This document shows positions 53,851 through 63,399 of a stretch of DNA of 64,000 bases, one piece after another. The notes beneath the pieces are model-generated. The model saw only the letters and a list, made by a program, of their open reading frames with translations, did no database searches and was not told the DNA's origin. The stretch is from JAOPZW01 sp963707695 (GTDB lineage Bacteria; Actinomycetota; Thermoleophilia; Solirubrobacterales; Solirubrobacteraceae), in assembly GCA_963707695.1 (NCBI GenBank), contig CAVPQY010000006.1, positions 248,001 through 312,000 of the forward strand, in the 5' to 3' direction. Each line of letters opens with the position of its first letter. Within the stretch, counting starts at the first letter, position 1. A program made the translations under genes and the position numbers.

Positions 53851-54044
53851 TAGCCTCCGCGGCGAGCCATGGCTCGGCCGACCCACAGCGCCAGCACGAA
53901 GGTCCTCGCGGACGACGCGCTGGTCGGCTACGCCTACGCCTATCCCGCCGCCTGGCGATTTAGCTAGGCGCTCGGTCGCCCCGCCTGCGCGGGACGCCTC
54001 TCCCGGCCCGAGGGCCGAGCGCCACCTCCGAGGGCCCCTGGCCC
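53851..54044 (+). promoter_or_regulatory. Candidate aromatic amino-acid attenuator upstream of aroF
   Basis: TAGCCT (53851-53856) precedes a 32-codon ORF (53869-53967). Hairpins overlap its end: CGCCT (53949-53953) with AGGCG (53966-53970), which spans the Trp, Phe and stop codons; GGCGCTCGG (53967-53975) with CCGAGCGCC (54015-54023), exclusive with the first; CGGCC (54004-54008)/GGCCG (54013-54017), exclusive with the second; and GGGCC (54032-54036)/GGCCC (54040-54044). A ribosome stalled at Tyr/Trp/Phe codons would choose among them. No T-run is present, so translational or Rho-dependent control is possible. This covers the only long gap without a large gene here (53761-54087). Confidence 0.5.
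53869..53967 (+). CDS. Putative leader peptide rich in Tyr, Trp and Phe
   Basis: ATG 53869 to TAG 53967, 32 residues, beginning MARPTHSASTKVL and ending GYAYAYPAAWRFS. The last 13 residues hold three Tyr, one Trp and one Phe. Three codons there (TAT, CGA, TTT) are AT-rich types almost never used in neighbouring genes. TAGCCT lies 12 nt before the ATG. It sits 120 bp before the DAHP synthase gene, whose pathway makes exactly these amino acids. Leader-peptide function is inferred from content, position and overlapping hairpins. Confidence 0.6.
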   Translation: MARPTHSASTKVLADDALVGYAYAYPAAWRFS

Positions 54045-54087
54045 GCCGCGTCCGTACCCTCACCAGGCAGAGAAAGGCACCGAAGGC

Positions 54088-55143
54088 ATGATGATCGTGA
54101 TGCAGCAGGAGGCGACCGAGGCCCAGATCCAGGGCGTGATCGACCGCATCGAGTCCGCGGGCGCGCGGGCACACCCCAGCCGGGGCGACGAGGTGACGGT
54201 GATCGGCGCCATCGGGGACGTCGAGCGCGAGGTCCACGTCGCCGAGCTCGGGCTCGAGGCGGCGCCCGGGGTCGACCGCGTCGTCCCCATCCTCAAGCCG
54301 TACAAGCTCGCCTCGCGCCAGATCCGGCACGGCGAGGACTCCGTCCTGGACCTCAGCGGGGCGCTGATCGGGGGCGAGCACTTCGCGCTCATCGCCGGCC
54401 CGTGCACCGTCGAGTCGCGCGACCAGCTCCTGGCCGCCGCCGACGCGGTCCACGCCGCCGGGGCGACGATGCTCCGCGGCGGCGCCTACAAGCCGCGCAC
54501 CTCGCCCTACGCCTTCCAGGGCCTGGGGCAGGAGGGCCTGCGCCTGCTGGCCGAGGCCAAGGAGCGCACCGGCCTGCCGATCGTCACCGAGCTCATGGAC
54601 GCCCGGGACATCGAGCCGCTCGTCGACGTCGCCGACGTCGTGCAGATCGGCGCGCGCAACATGCAGAACTACGCGCTGCTGTCCGAGGTCGGGCGCTCCG
54701 GGCTGCCAGTCCTGCTCAAGCGGGGGCTGTCGGCCACGCTCGAGGAGCTCCTGATGGCGGCCGAGTACGTCCTCAAGGAGGGCAACCCCAACGTCCTGCT
54801 CTGCGAGCGCGGGATCCGGACCTTCGAGACCGCCTACCGCTTCACCCTCGACCTCACGGCGATCCCGGTCCTCAAGCAGCTCACGCACCTGCCGGTCGTC
54901 GTCGACCCCAGCCACGCCGCGGGCCGGCGCGACCTCGTCGGGCCGCTGAGCCTCGCCGCGGCCGCGGCGGGCGCCGACGGCATCATCGTCGAAGTCCACC
55001 CCGACCCCGAGCACGCGATCTGCGACGGCCCGCAGCAGCTGCGGGCGAGCGAGTTCGCCGCCTACGCGGACAAGGTCGAGCAGGCCGCGGCGATCGCCGG
55101 CAAGCGGGCCTTCCGCCCGGCGCCCGCCCGGACCGCCGCCTGA
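54088..55143 (+). CDS. aroF: 3-deoxy-7-phosphoheptulonate synthase, type I-beta with N-terminal regulatory domain
   Basis: A 351-residue enzyme joining phosphoenolpyruvate and erythrose 4-phosphate, the first step to chorismate. Residues 1-75 form a ferredoxin-like/ACT-like domain (VMQQEATEAQIQGVIDRIES) as in Thermotoga, where Tyr and Phe bind for feedback control. The barrel has IAGPCTVESRDQL, MLRGGAYKPRTSPYAFQGLG, VQIGARNMQNYALL, PVLLKRG and VVDPSHAAGRRDLV. ATG 54088 is preceded by GAAAGG. The gene follows the candidate attenuator and leads the aroF-tyrA-aroA operon (16 bp to tyrA). Confidence 0.94.
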   Translation: MMIVMQQEATEAQIQGVIDRIESAGARAHPSRGDEVTVIGAIGDVEREVHVAELGLEAAPGVDRVVPILKPYKLASRQIRHGEDSVLDLSGALIGGEHFALIAGPCTVESRDQLLAAADAVHAAGATMLRGGAYKPRTSPYAFQGLGQEGLRLLAEAKERTGLPIVTELMDARDIEPLVDVADVVQIGARNMQNYALLSEVGRSGLPVLLKRGLSATLEELLMAAEYVLKEGNPNVLLCERGIRTFETAYRFTLDLTAIPVLKQLTHLPVVVDPSHAAGRRDLVGPLSLAAAAAGADGIIVEVHPDPEHAICDGPQQLRASEFAAYADKVEQAAAIAGKRAFRPAPARTAA

Positions 55144-55159
55144 CCGTGCGGGCGGCCGC

Positions 55160-56239
55160 GTGAACGTCGCGGTCGTCGGCGTCGGGCTCATCGGCGGGTC
55201 GGTCGGCCTGGCCGCGCGCGGGCGGCTCGGCGCGACGGTCCGCGGGTACGACCCGGCCGCCGGCGACCGGCCCGTGCGGGCCGGCGCCGCCGACGCGATG
55301 ACCGCGACCCTCGAGGAGGCCGTCGCGGACGCCGACGCCGCGTTCGTCTGCGTGCCCGTCGGAGCGCTCGAGGCGACGGTCGGCGCCGCGCTCGCCGCCG
55401 CCCCGCCGGGCTGCGTCGTCACCGACGTCGGGTCGGTCAAGCGGCCCCTCGTGGCCGCGATCGGCGACGGGCGCTTCGTGGGCGGCCACCCCCTGGCCGG
55501 GGCCGAGGCCTCCGGCGTCGAGCACGCCCGCGGCGACCTCTTCGCCCAGGCCACGTGGTACCTGACGCCGACGGCCGCGACGTCGGGCGTCCTGCTCGAG
55601 CGGCTCCACCGGCTGCTCGCCGGGCTGGGGGCGCGCCCCGTGGCCCTCGACGCCGTCGACCACGATCGCGTCATGGCCGCCGTCTCCCACCTCCCGCACG
55701 TGGTCGCCAACGTCCTGGCCGGCCAGGCCGTCCGCGCCCTCGAGCCGGACCCGGCCGTCGGCGGGCCGCCCACCCGCCTGCCCCGGATCGGGCCGAGCTT
55801 CCGCGACGCCACGCGCGTCGCCGGAGCGCACCCGGCGCTCTGGCGCGAGATCTACGCCGCCAACGCCGACGCGCTCGTCGCCGCGCTCGACGACGCGGTG
55901 GCGCGCCTGCAGGAGGCGCGCGCCCACGTCGCCGCGGGCGACCTGGAGGCGCTGGAGGCCTGGCAGGCGCAGGCCGCCGAGGACCGTCGTCACCTGCTCG
56001 ACGCCGCCCTGCCCGGCGGCGCCCAGGCGGAGCTGCGCCTCGCGGTGCCCAACCGCCCCGGGGTGGTGGCGGAGCTCGCGCTCACGCTGGGCCGCGCCGG
56101 CGTGAACATCGCGGACCTGGCGCTCGCGCCCTCACCGGACGCCACCACGGGCGAGGTCGCGCTGTGGGTCCCTGCCGAGCGGGCGGCCGAGGCCGCCGCG
56201 CTCGTCGCCCCGCTCGCGCTCGGCCCGGTGCGGACGTGA
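55160..56239 (+). CDS. tyrA: Prephenate dehydrogenase with C-terminal ACT domain
   Basis: A 359-residue NAD(P)-dependent enzyme making 4-hydroxyphenylpyruvate for tyrosine. The cofactor fold is VAVVGVGLIGGSVGLAARG (residues 3-21), followed by VTDVGSVKRPL, GGHPLAGAEASGVEHA and the catalytic His in VSHLPHVVANVL. Residues about 290-355 form an ACT-type regulatory domain (LRLAVPNRPGVVAELALTLG), suggesting feedback by tyrosine. GTG 55160 fits the short N-terminus. It overlaps aroA by 4 bp. Confidence 0.93.
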   Translation: MNVAVVGVGLIGGSVGLAARGRLGATVRGYDPAAGDRPVRAGAADAMTATLEEAVADADAAFVCVPVGALEATVGAALAAAPPGCVVTDVGSVKRPLVAAIGDGRFVGGHPLAGAEASGVEHARGDLFAQATWYLTPTAATSGVLLERLHRLLAGLGARPVALDAVDHDRVMAAVSHLPHVVANVLAGQAVRALEPDPAVGGPPTRLPRIGPSFRDATRVAGAHPALWREIYAANADALVAALDDAVARLQEARAHVAAGDLEALEAWQAQAAEDRRHLLDAALPGGAQAELRLAVPNRPGVVAELALTLGRAGVNIADLALAPSPDATTGEVALWVPAERAAEAAALVAPLALGPVRT

Positions 56240-57534
56240 CCTCCGCCTTCGTCCCGCCGGCGAGCCGCCTGCGCGGCGAGCTGACGCCGCCGCCGGACAA
56301 GTCGATCAGCCACCGCGCCGCCCTGCTCGGGGCGATGTGCGACGAGCCCGTCCGCGTGCGCGGGTTCCTGGACGCGGCCGACACGCGCTCGACCCTGGGC
56401 GCGGTCCGCGCCGTCGGGGCGATCGCCGAGCAGCGCGGCGACGAGGTCGTCCTGCGGGGAGCGGGCCTGCGTGGAGCCGACCAGCCCGATGGGCCCATCG
56501 ACGTCGGCAACGCCGGCACGCTCATGCGGCTGCTCCCGGGGTGGCTGGCCGGCCAGGACGGCCGGCGCTTCACGCTCGACGGGGACAGCTCGATCCGCCG
56601 CCGCCCGGTCGACCGCATCGCCGGCCCGCTGGCGGCCATGGGCGCCGTGATCGAGGCGACCGGCGGACACCTCCCGCCCTTCACCGTCCACGGGGCGCGC
56701 CTGCACGGCGTCCACCACGACCTGCCGGTGGCCAGCGCGCAGGTCAAGTCCTGCGTCCTGCTGGCCGGGCTGCTGGCCGACGGCACCACCTCGGTGACCG
56801 AGCCGGCGCCGAGCCGCGACCACACCGAGCGCCTGCTGCGGGCCGCCGGGGTCGCCCTGCGCCGCACCGGCACCACCGTGAGCGTCGAGAACGTCGACGA
56901 GCTCGTCCTCGAGGACGTGCGCGTCCCGGCCGACCCGTCCTCGGCGGCCTTCGTCGTGGCCGCCGGGGTCCTGGTCACGGGGTCGCGCATCCTCGTCCGC
57001 GACTGCGGCGTGAACTGGACCCGCACCGGGTTCCTGCGCATCGTCCAGCGCATGGGCGGCATCGTCCTGGGCGACCTGGAGGAGCAGCCGGCCGACGAGG
57101 TCCCGGCGGGCGAGCCGGTCAGCGACCTCGACGTCGCCGCGGGTCCGCTCGTGGGCACCGTCGTCGACCCCCACGAGGTCCCGCTCGCCATCGACGAGCT
57201 GCCCCTCGTCGGCCTGCTGGGCGCCTTCGCCGAGGGCGAGACCGTCGTGCGCGGGGCCCAGGAGCTGCGGCTCAAGGAGTCCGACCGGATCGCCGCGGTC
57301 GTCGAGGGGCTGCGCGGGCTCGGCGCCGACGCCGAGGCCACGGAGGACGGCTTCGTCGTGCGCGGGACGGGCGGCCTGCGGGGCGGGCGGATCGACGCCC
57401 GCGGCGACCACCGGATCGCGATGCTCGGGGCCGTCGCCGGCCTGGCCTCGCGCGAGGGCGTCGACGTCGAGGGCGTGGACGCGGCGGTCGTGTCCTACCC
57501 TCGCTTCATGGACGACCTGTCCACCCTGCGCTAG
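56236..57534 (+). CDS. aroA: 3-phosphoshikimate 1-carboxyvinyltransferase (EPSP synthase)
   Basis: A 432-residue enzyme joining phosphoenolpyruvate to shikimate 3-phosphate. Signatures are PPDKSISHRAALLGAMC, VGNAGTLMRLLPGWLAG, GDSSIRRRPVDRIAGPLAAMGA, SAQVKSCVLLAGL, DPSSAAFVVAAG, ELRLKESDRIAAV and DHRIAMLGAVAGL. All are conserved. GTG 56236 overlaps tyrA (GTGA). With aroF and tyrA it forms a compact operon; ftsH begins 12 bp after it. Confidence 0.95.
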   Translation: MTSAFVPPASRLRGELTPPPDKSISHRAALLGAMCDEPVRVRGFLDAADTRSTLGAVRAVGAIAEQRGDEVVLRGAGLRGADQPDGPIDVGNAGTLMRLLPGWLAGQDGRRFTLDGDSSIRRRPVDRIAGPLAAMGAVIEATGGHLPPFTVHGARLHGVHHDLPVASAQVKSCVLLAGLLADGTTSVTEPAPSRDHTERLLRAAGVALRRTGTTVSVENVDELVLEDVRVPADPSSAAFVVAAGVLVTGSRILVRDCGVNWTRTGFLRIVQRMGGIVLGDLEEQPADEVPAGEPVSDLDVAAGPLVGTVVDPHEVPLAIDELPLVGLLGAFAEGETVVRGAQELRLKESDRIAAVVEGLRGLGADAEATEDGFVVRGTGGLRGGRIDARGDHRIAMLGAVAGLASREGVDVEGVDAAVVSYPRFMDDLSTLR

Positions 57535-57546
57535 AACCGGAGACCG

Positions 57547-59610
<2,064 letters not shown>

Positions 59611-59625
59611 CGGCCGCCGGTCCAG

Positions 59626-59643
59626 GGTGGGGCTGCCCCCACC
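59626..59643 (+). terminator. Hairpin after ftsH
   Basis: GGTGGGG (59626-59632), loop CTGC, CCCCACC (59637-59643) lies 15 bp after the ftsH stop. A perfect 7-bp stem and no T-run; likely end of the aroF-ftsH transcript. Confidence 0.45.
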
Positions 59644-59664
59644 GACGCGCGGCGCCGGCAGGCG

Positions 59665-59670
59665 TAGCGT
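59665..59670 (+). promoter_or_regulatory. -10 element TAGCGT, leaderless start
   Basis: TAGCGT ends 8 nt before GTG 59679. A weak -35-like CCGACG lies 17 bp upstream, overlapping the end of the terminator stem. Confidence 0.4.
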
Positions 59671-59678
59671 CGCCGGGC

Positions 59679-61607
59679 GTGAGCACCACGGCGACCCTCG
59701 GAGCGCTCCTCGAAGATCGCGCCCAGGCCCTGGTCGGCCGCGACCGGGAGCGCGAGGCGCTGCTGGACCTCGTCCGGGCCGACCGGCCGATCGCGGCCGT
59801 CGTCCATGGCGTGGCGGGGGTGGGCAAGACCGCGCTGCTCGAGGCCGTCCGCGCCGACGCGCGCGCCGCGGGGGCGCGGGTCGTGACCCTCGACGGCCGC
59901 GGGATCGAGCCGACCCGGGACGGCTTCGTCGCGGCGCTCGGGGCCGCGGTCGGCTGTGCGCCCACGGACGCCGCCGTGGCGGCGGCGCTCGCGGGCGACG
60001 GCGACCGCGTCCTCCTCGTCCTCGACGCCTGCGAGGCGCTGGGCATCCTCGACACCTGGCTCGCGCACGCCTTCGTCCCGGCCCTGCCCGTCAACGCCCG
60101 CGTCCTGATGGCGGGGCGGGCCGCGCCGTCCGGCGCCTGGACCGCCCACTACGGCGACGCGTTGCTCGAGGTGCCGCTCGGCGGCCTCGCCCCGGCCGCC
60201 GCCGAGCGCCTGCTCCGCGACGCCGGCGTGGACCCCGGCGTCAACCTGCTCGCGCACGGGCACCCGCTGACGCTGCGGCTGGCCTGCTCGGCCCTGCTCG
60301 GCCGGCCGCGGCCCGCCGGCGACGACGGGACCGACCTGGGCCCCCTCGTCGACCGCCTCGCGCGGCAGTACCTCGAGGGCCTCGACGCGCCGACCTGGCG
60401 GGCGCTCGGCGCCGCGTCGGTGACGCGCCGAACCACCCTGTCGGTGCTCGGGGCGCTGCTGCCCGGCGAGCCGGCCTGGGAGGCCTTCGAGCGCCTGCGC
60501 ACGCTGCCGTTCGTCGACCTCGTGCCCGATGGCCTCGTGGTGCACGACATGGTCCGCGCCGCCGCGGCGGCGGTCCTGCGCGCCGCCGACCCCGTGACGT
60601 ACGCGCGCCACCGCGCGGTGGCCTGGCGCACCCTCCACGCCGAGCTGCGCCACGCGACCGGGCCGGACCTCTGGCGCTACACGGCCGACCTGCTGTACCT
60701 CGTCGACCGCCCGATCGTCCGGCAGTACTTCTTCCCCGAGACGGTGCTCGACTGCGCCGTCGAGCCCGCGCGCCCGGACGACTGGCCGGCCATCGCCGCG
60801 CTCGCCGCAGAAGAGCGCGTCCTGGACATGTCGCGGCTGGAGACGTGGTGGCGCGCGGTGCCCGAGGCGTTCGCCGTCGCCCGCCGCACCGACGGGGAGG
60901 TCGTCGGCTTCCGCTGCCTGGCCGACCGCACGCAGCTCCCGCGCGACACCGGCGTGGACCCGGTGGCGGCCGCCGTGCGCGAGCACCTGCGCCGCGACCC
61001 CGTCCCGCGCGACGCCGCCGTCCTGGTCCTGCCCTTCATCGCCACCCGCGAGGACCGGGACGCGCCCTCGCACGCCCAGGCCGCCCTCCTGCTCGACCTC
61101 AAGCGGGCCTACGTCGCGGCTCGCCCGGCGCTGCGCCGCTCCTACGTCACCGCGCCCGTGCTCGCCGCGGACGACGGCCGCTGCGTGCAGGTCCTCGGCT
61201 ACGTCCCGGTCCCCGGGCAGTCGCCGGCGGCGCCCTACGCGCACCGCCTGGTGTTCAACGACTTCGGGCCGGGGTCGATCGACGGCTGGCTGACCGACCT
61301 CGCCGCGCGCGAGCTCGGCATCGAGCCCGAGTCGCCGGTCGACGTGGTCCAGCGGCGCCTGCGCCTCGACGGCGAGCCGGTCGACCTCACCCAGCTCGAG
61401 TTCGACGTCCTGCGCTACCTCCAGCAGCGCGAAGGGCGCGCGGTCACGCGCGACGAGCTCCTGCGGGACGTCTGGGGGCACGAGTGGACGGGCGGCAGCA
61501 ACGTCGTCGAGGTGGCCGTGAGCGGCCTGCGGCGCAAGCTCGGCGCGCGGGCGAGCGCCCTGCGCACCGTGCGCGGCGTCGGCTACCGCCTCGACGCCCT
61601 CGCCTGA
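59679..61607 (+). CDS. Regulator combining P-loop ATPase, GNAT-like domain and OmpR-type winged helix
   Basis: A 642-residue protein with an uncommon layout. Residues about 25-250: STAND/AAA-like ATPase with VVHGVAGVGKTALLEAVRAD (P-loop about 44-51) and Walker B RVLLVLDACEAL. Residues about 250-350: helical region (ARQYLEGLDAPTWRALGAAS; FVDLVPDGLVVHDMVRAAAA). Residues about 360-550: acetyltransferase-like segment (AVEPARPDDWPAIAALAAEE; FAVARRTDGEVVGFRCLADR). Residues about 560-642: winged helix (VDLTQLEFDVLRYLQQREGRAVTRDELL; VSGLRRKLGA; GVGYRLDAL). The GNAT call is weaker than the others. Tandem repeats before the next gene are a likely target. Confidence 0.7.
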   Translation: MSTTATLGALLEDRAQALVGRDREREALLDLVRADRPIAAVVHGVAGVGKTALLEAVRADARAAGARVVTLDGRGIEPTRDGFVAALGAAVGCAPTDAAVAAALAGDGDRVLLVLDACEALGILDTWLAHAFVPALPVNARVLMAGRAAPSGAWTAHYGDALLEVPLGGLAPAAAERLLRDAGVDPGVNLLAHGHPLTLRLACSALLGRPRPAGDDGTDLGPLVDRLARQYLEGLDAPTWRALGAASVTRRTTLSVLGALLPGEPAWEAFERLRTLPFVDLVPDGLVVHDMVRAAAAAVLRAADPVTYARHRAVAWRTLHAELRHATGPDLWRYTADLLYLVDRPIVRQYFFPETVLDCAVEPARPDDWPAIAALAAEERVLDMSRLETWWRAVPEAFAVARRTDGEVVGFRCLADRTQLPRDTGVDPVAAAVREHLRRDPVPRDAAVLVLPFIATREDRDAPSHAQAALLLDLKRAYVAARPALRRSYVTAPVLAADDGRCVQVLGYVPVPGQSPAAPYAHRLVFNDFGPGSIDGWLTDLAARELGIEPESPVDVVQRRLRLDGEPVDLTQLEFDVLRYLQQREGRAVTRDELLRDVWGHEWTGGSNVVEVAVSGLRRKLGARASALRTVRGVGYRLDALA

Positions 61608-61626
61608 GCGGCCCCCCTCATCCAGG

Positions 61627-61669
61627 CCTCAGGAAGCCTCAGGTTCGGCGGCCGGGGCGCGCCTACCGT
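61627..61669 (+). promoter_or_regulatory. Tandem CCTCAGG repeats and -10 before the methyltransferase gene
   Basis: CCTCAGG occurs at 61627-61633 and 61637-61643 (10-bp period), 20 bp before TACCGT (61664-61669), which ends 6 nt before ATG 61676. No -35 is seen, so the repeats take its place, as expected for an activator of the OmpR/SARP winged-helix type. The upstream gene encodes such a domain. Confidence 0.5.
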
Positions 61670-61675
61670 CCGCCC

Positions 61676-62755
61676 ATGACCACCACCACGCCCCCCACCA
61701 CCTTCGACGAGGCCCGGGCGGAGGCGTTCATGGGCCAGCTCGCGGTCGAGGCCGGCGCGGCGATGAACGCCGCGCTGATCTGCATCGGCGACGAGCTGGG
61801 GCTCTACCGCGCGATGGCCGACGCCGAGCCCGTCACGCCCGCGGAGCTGGCGGCGCGCACCGCCACGCACGAGGCCTACGTGCGCGAGTGGCTCAACGCC
61901 CAGGCCGCGGGCGGCTTCGTCACGTACGACGCGGCCGCCGCGACGTACACGCTCCCGCTCGAGCACGCCATCGCGCTGGCCGACGAGCACAGCCCGCTCT
62001 CGCAGGCCGGCCTGTTCGAGGCCGTGACGGCCGCGATCGGCTCCCGCGAGCGCGTGGCCCGGGCCTTCCGCACCGGGGAGGGCGTGGGCTGGCACGAGCA
62101 CCACCACGGCGTCCCGCACGGCGTCGCGCGGCTGTTCGCCGTCGGCTACCGGACCAGCCTCGTCGCCGACTGGATCCCCGCGCTCGAGGGGGTGGAGGCC
62201 AAGCTCCGGGCCGGCGCGTCCGTCGCCGACGTCGGCTGCGGCCACGGCGAGTCGACGATCCTGCTCGCGCAGGCCTATCCGCGGTCGACGTTCGTCGGCT
62301 TCGACCTCCACGCCGAGTCCATCGCGACGGCGCGGCGGCGCGCGCGGGAGGAGTGCGTCGAGGACCGCGTGACCTTCGCGGTCGCCGGTGCGAGCGACTT
62401 CCCCGGCGAGGGCTACGACCTCGTCGCCCACTTCGACTGCCTGCACGACCTCGGGGACCCGGTCGCGGCCGCGCGCCGCGTGCGGGAGACCCTGGCCGAC
62501 GACGGGACGTGGTTGGTCGTCGAGCCGCTGGCGGGCGACCGCGTGGAGGACAACCTGCACCCGCTCGGGCGGCTGGACTACGGCTTCTCGACGCTCGTCT
62601 GCACGCCCGGCTCGCTGGCGCAGCCCGGCCGGATGGGCCTCGGGACGCAGGCCGGCGAGGCCCGGCTGACCGAGGTCATCCGCCAGGGCGGCTTCGCCTC
62701 GGTCCGGCGCGCCGCCGAGACCGAGACGAACATGGTGCTCGAGGCGCGGCCCTGA
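61676..62755 (+). CDS. SAM-dependent methyltransferase with N-terminal winged helix
   Basis: A 359-residue class I methyltransferase. The N-terminal third is helical and winged-helix-like (MNAALICIGDELGLYRAMAD; PAELAARTATHEAYVREWLN), as in Rv2258c-type proteins. The catalytic part has motif I VADVGCGHGESTILLAQAYP (residues about 182-201), FVGFDLHAESIATAR, FDCLHDLGDP and DDGTWLVVEPLAGD. The substrate, probably a small molecule, is unknown. It follows the composite regulator after 68 bp holding tandem repeats, so it is probably its target gene. Confidence 0.85.
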   Translation: MTTTTPPTTFDEARAEAFMGQLAVEAGAAMNAALICIGDELGLYRAMADAEPVTPAELAARTATHEAYVREWLNAQAAGGFVTYDAAAATYTLPLEHAIALADEHSPLSQAGLFEAVTAAIGSRERVARAFRTGEGVGWHEHHHGVPHGVARLFAVGYRTSLVADWIPALEGVEAKLRAGASVADVGCGHGESTILLAQAYPRSTFVGFDLHAESIATARRRAREECVEDRVTFAVAGASDFPGEGYDLVAHFDCLHDLGDPVAAARRVRETLADDGTWLVVEPLAGDRVEDNLHPLGRLDYGFSTLVCTPGSLAQPGRMGLGTQAGEARLTEVIRQGGFASVRRAAETETNMVLEARP

Positions 62756-62799
62756 TCGGCCGGCCCTGGTCGCACCGCGGTCCGCCCGGCGGGGCCGTC

Positions 62800-62805
62800 T
62801 ATCGT
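62800..62805 (+). promoter_or_regulatory. -10 element TATCGT before cmk
   Basis: TATCGT ends 9 nt before ATG 62815; leaderless start for cmk-der. Confidence 0.4.
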
Positions 62806-62814
62806 GGCGCGCGC

Positions 62815-63399
62815 ATGCTCGTCGCGATCGACGGTCCCGCCGGGGCCGGCAAGTCGACCGTGGCGCGCGCCACCGCGCGCGCGCTCGGCTTCCGCTTCCT
62901 CGACTCGGGGGCGATGTACCGCGCCGTCGCGCTGGCCGGAGACCGCGACCCCGCCCAGGTCGACGTGCGCTTCGACGACGAGGGGCGCGTCCTCCTCGAC
63001 GGCCGCGACGTCGAGGACCGCATCCGCACCGCCGAGGTCGGCCAGGAGGCCTCGCGCCGCGCCGCCGACCCCGCCGTCCGCGCGGCGCTCGTGACCAAGC
63101 AGCGCGAGGTCCTGGCCGACGGCGACTGGGTGGCCGAGGGGCGCGACATCGGGACCGTCGTCGCGCCCGACGCGGACCTCAAGGTGTGGCTCACCGCCTC
63201 GCTCCCGGAGCGCGCGCGCCGGCGCGGGCTGCCCGAGGCCGAGGTCGACGAGCGCGACGAGCGCGACGCGACGCGCACGCACTCGCCGATGGTCGCGGCC
63301 CCCGACGCCGTCGAGGTCGACACGACCGGCCTGGGCGTCGGCGAGGTCGTGCGGCGCATCGTCGCCCTGGCCCGCGAGCGAGGGGCGGTGGCGCGGTGA
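62815..63399 (+). CDS. cmk: (d)CMP kinase
   Basis: A 194-residue kinase phosphorylating CMP and dCMP. It shows the P-loop IDGPAGAGKSTVAR (residues 4-17), FLDSGAMYRAVAL, RIRTAEVGQEASRRAADPAVR, VAEGRDIGTVVAPDADLKVWLTAS and ERARRR. It is about 25 residues shorter than the usual 220, with a reduced NMP-binding insert after the second strand, but the key residues are present. ATG 62815 follows a -10 element. It overlaps der by 4 bp, the classic cmk-der pair. Confidence 0.93.
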   Translation: MLVAIDGPAGAGKSTVARATARALGFRFLDSGAMYRAVALAGDRDPAQVDVRFDDEGRVLLDGRDVEDRIRTAEVGQEASRRAADPAVRAALVTKQREVLADGDWVAEGRDIGTVVAPDADLKVWLTASLPERARRRGLPEAEVDERDERDATRTHSPMVAAPDAVEVDTTGLGVGEVVRRIVALARERGAVAR

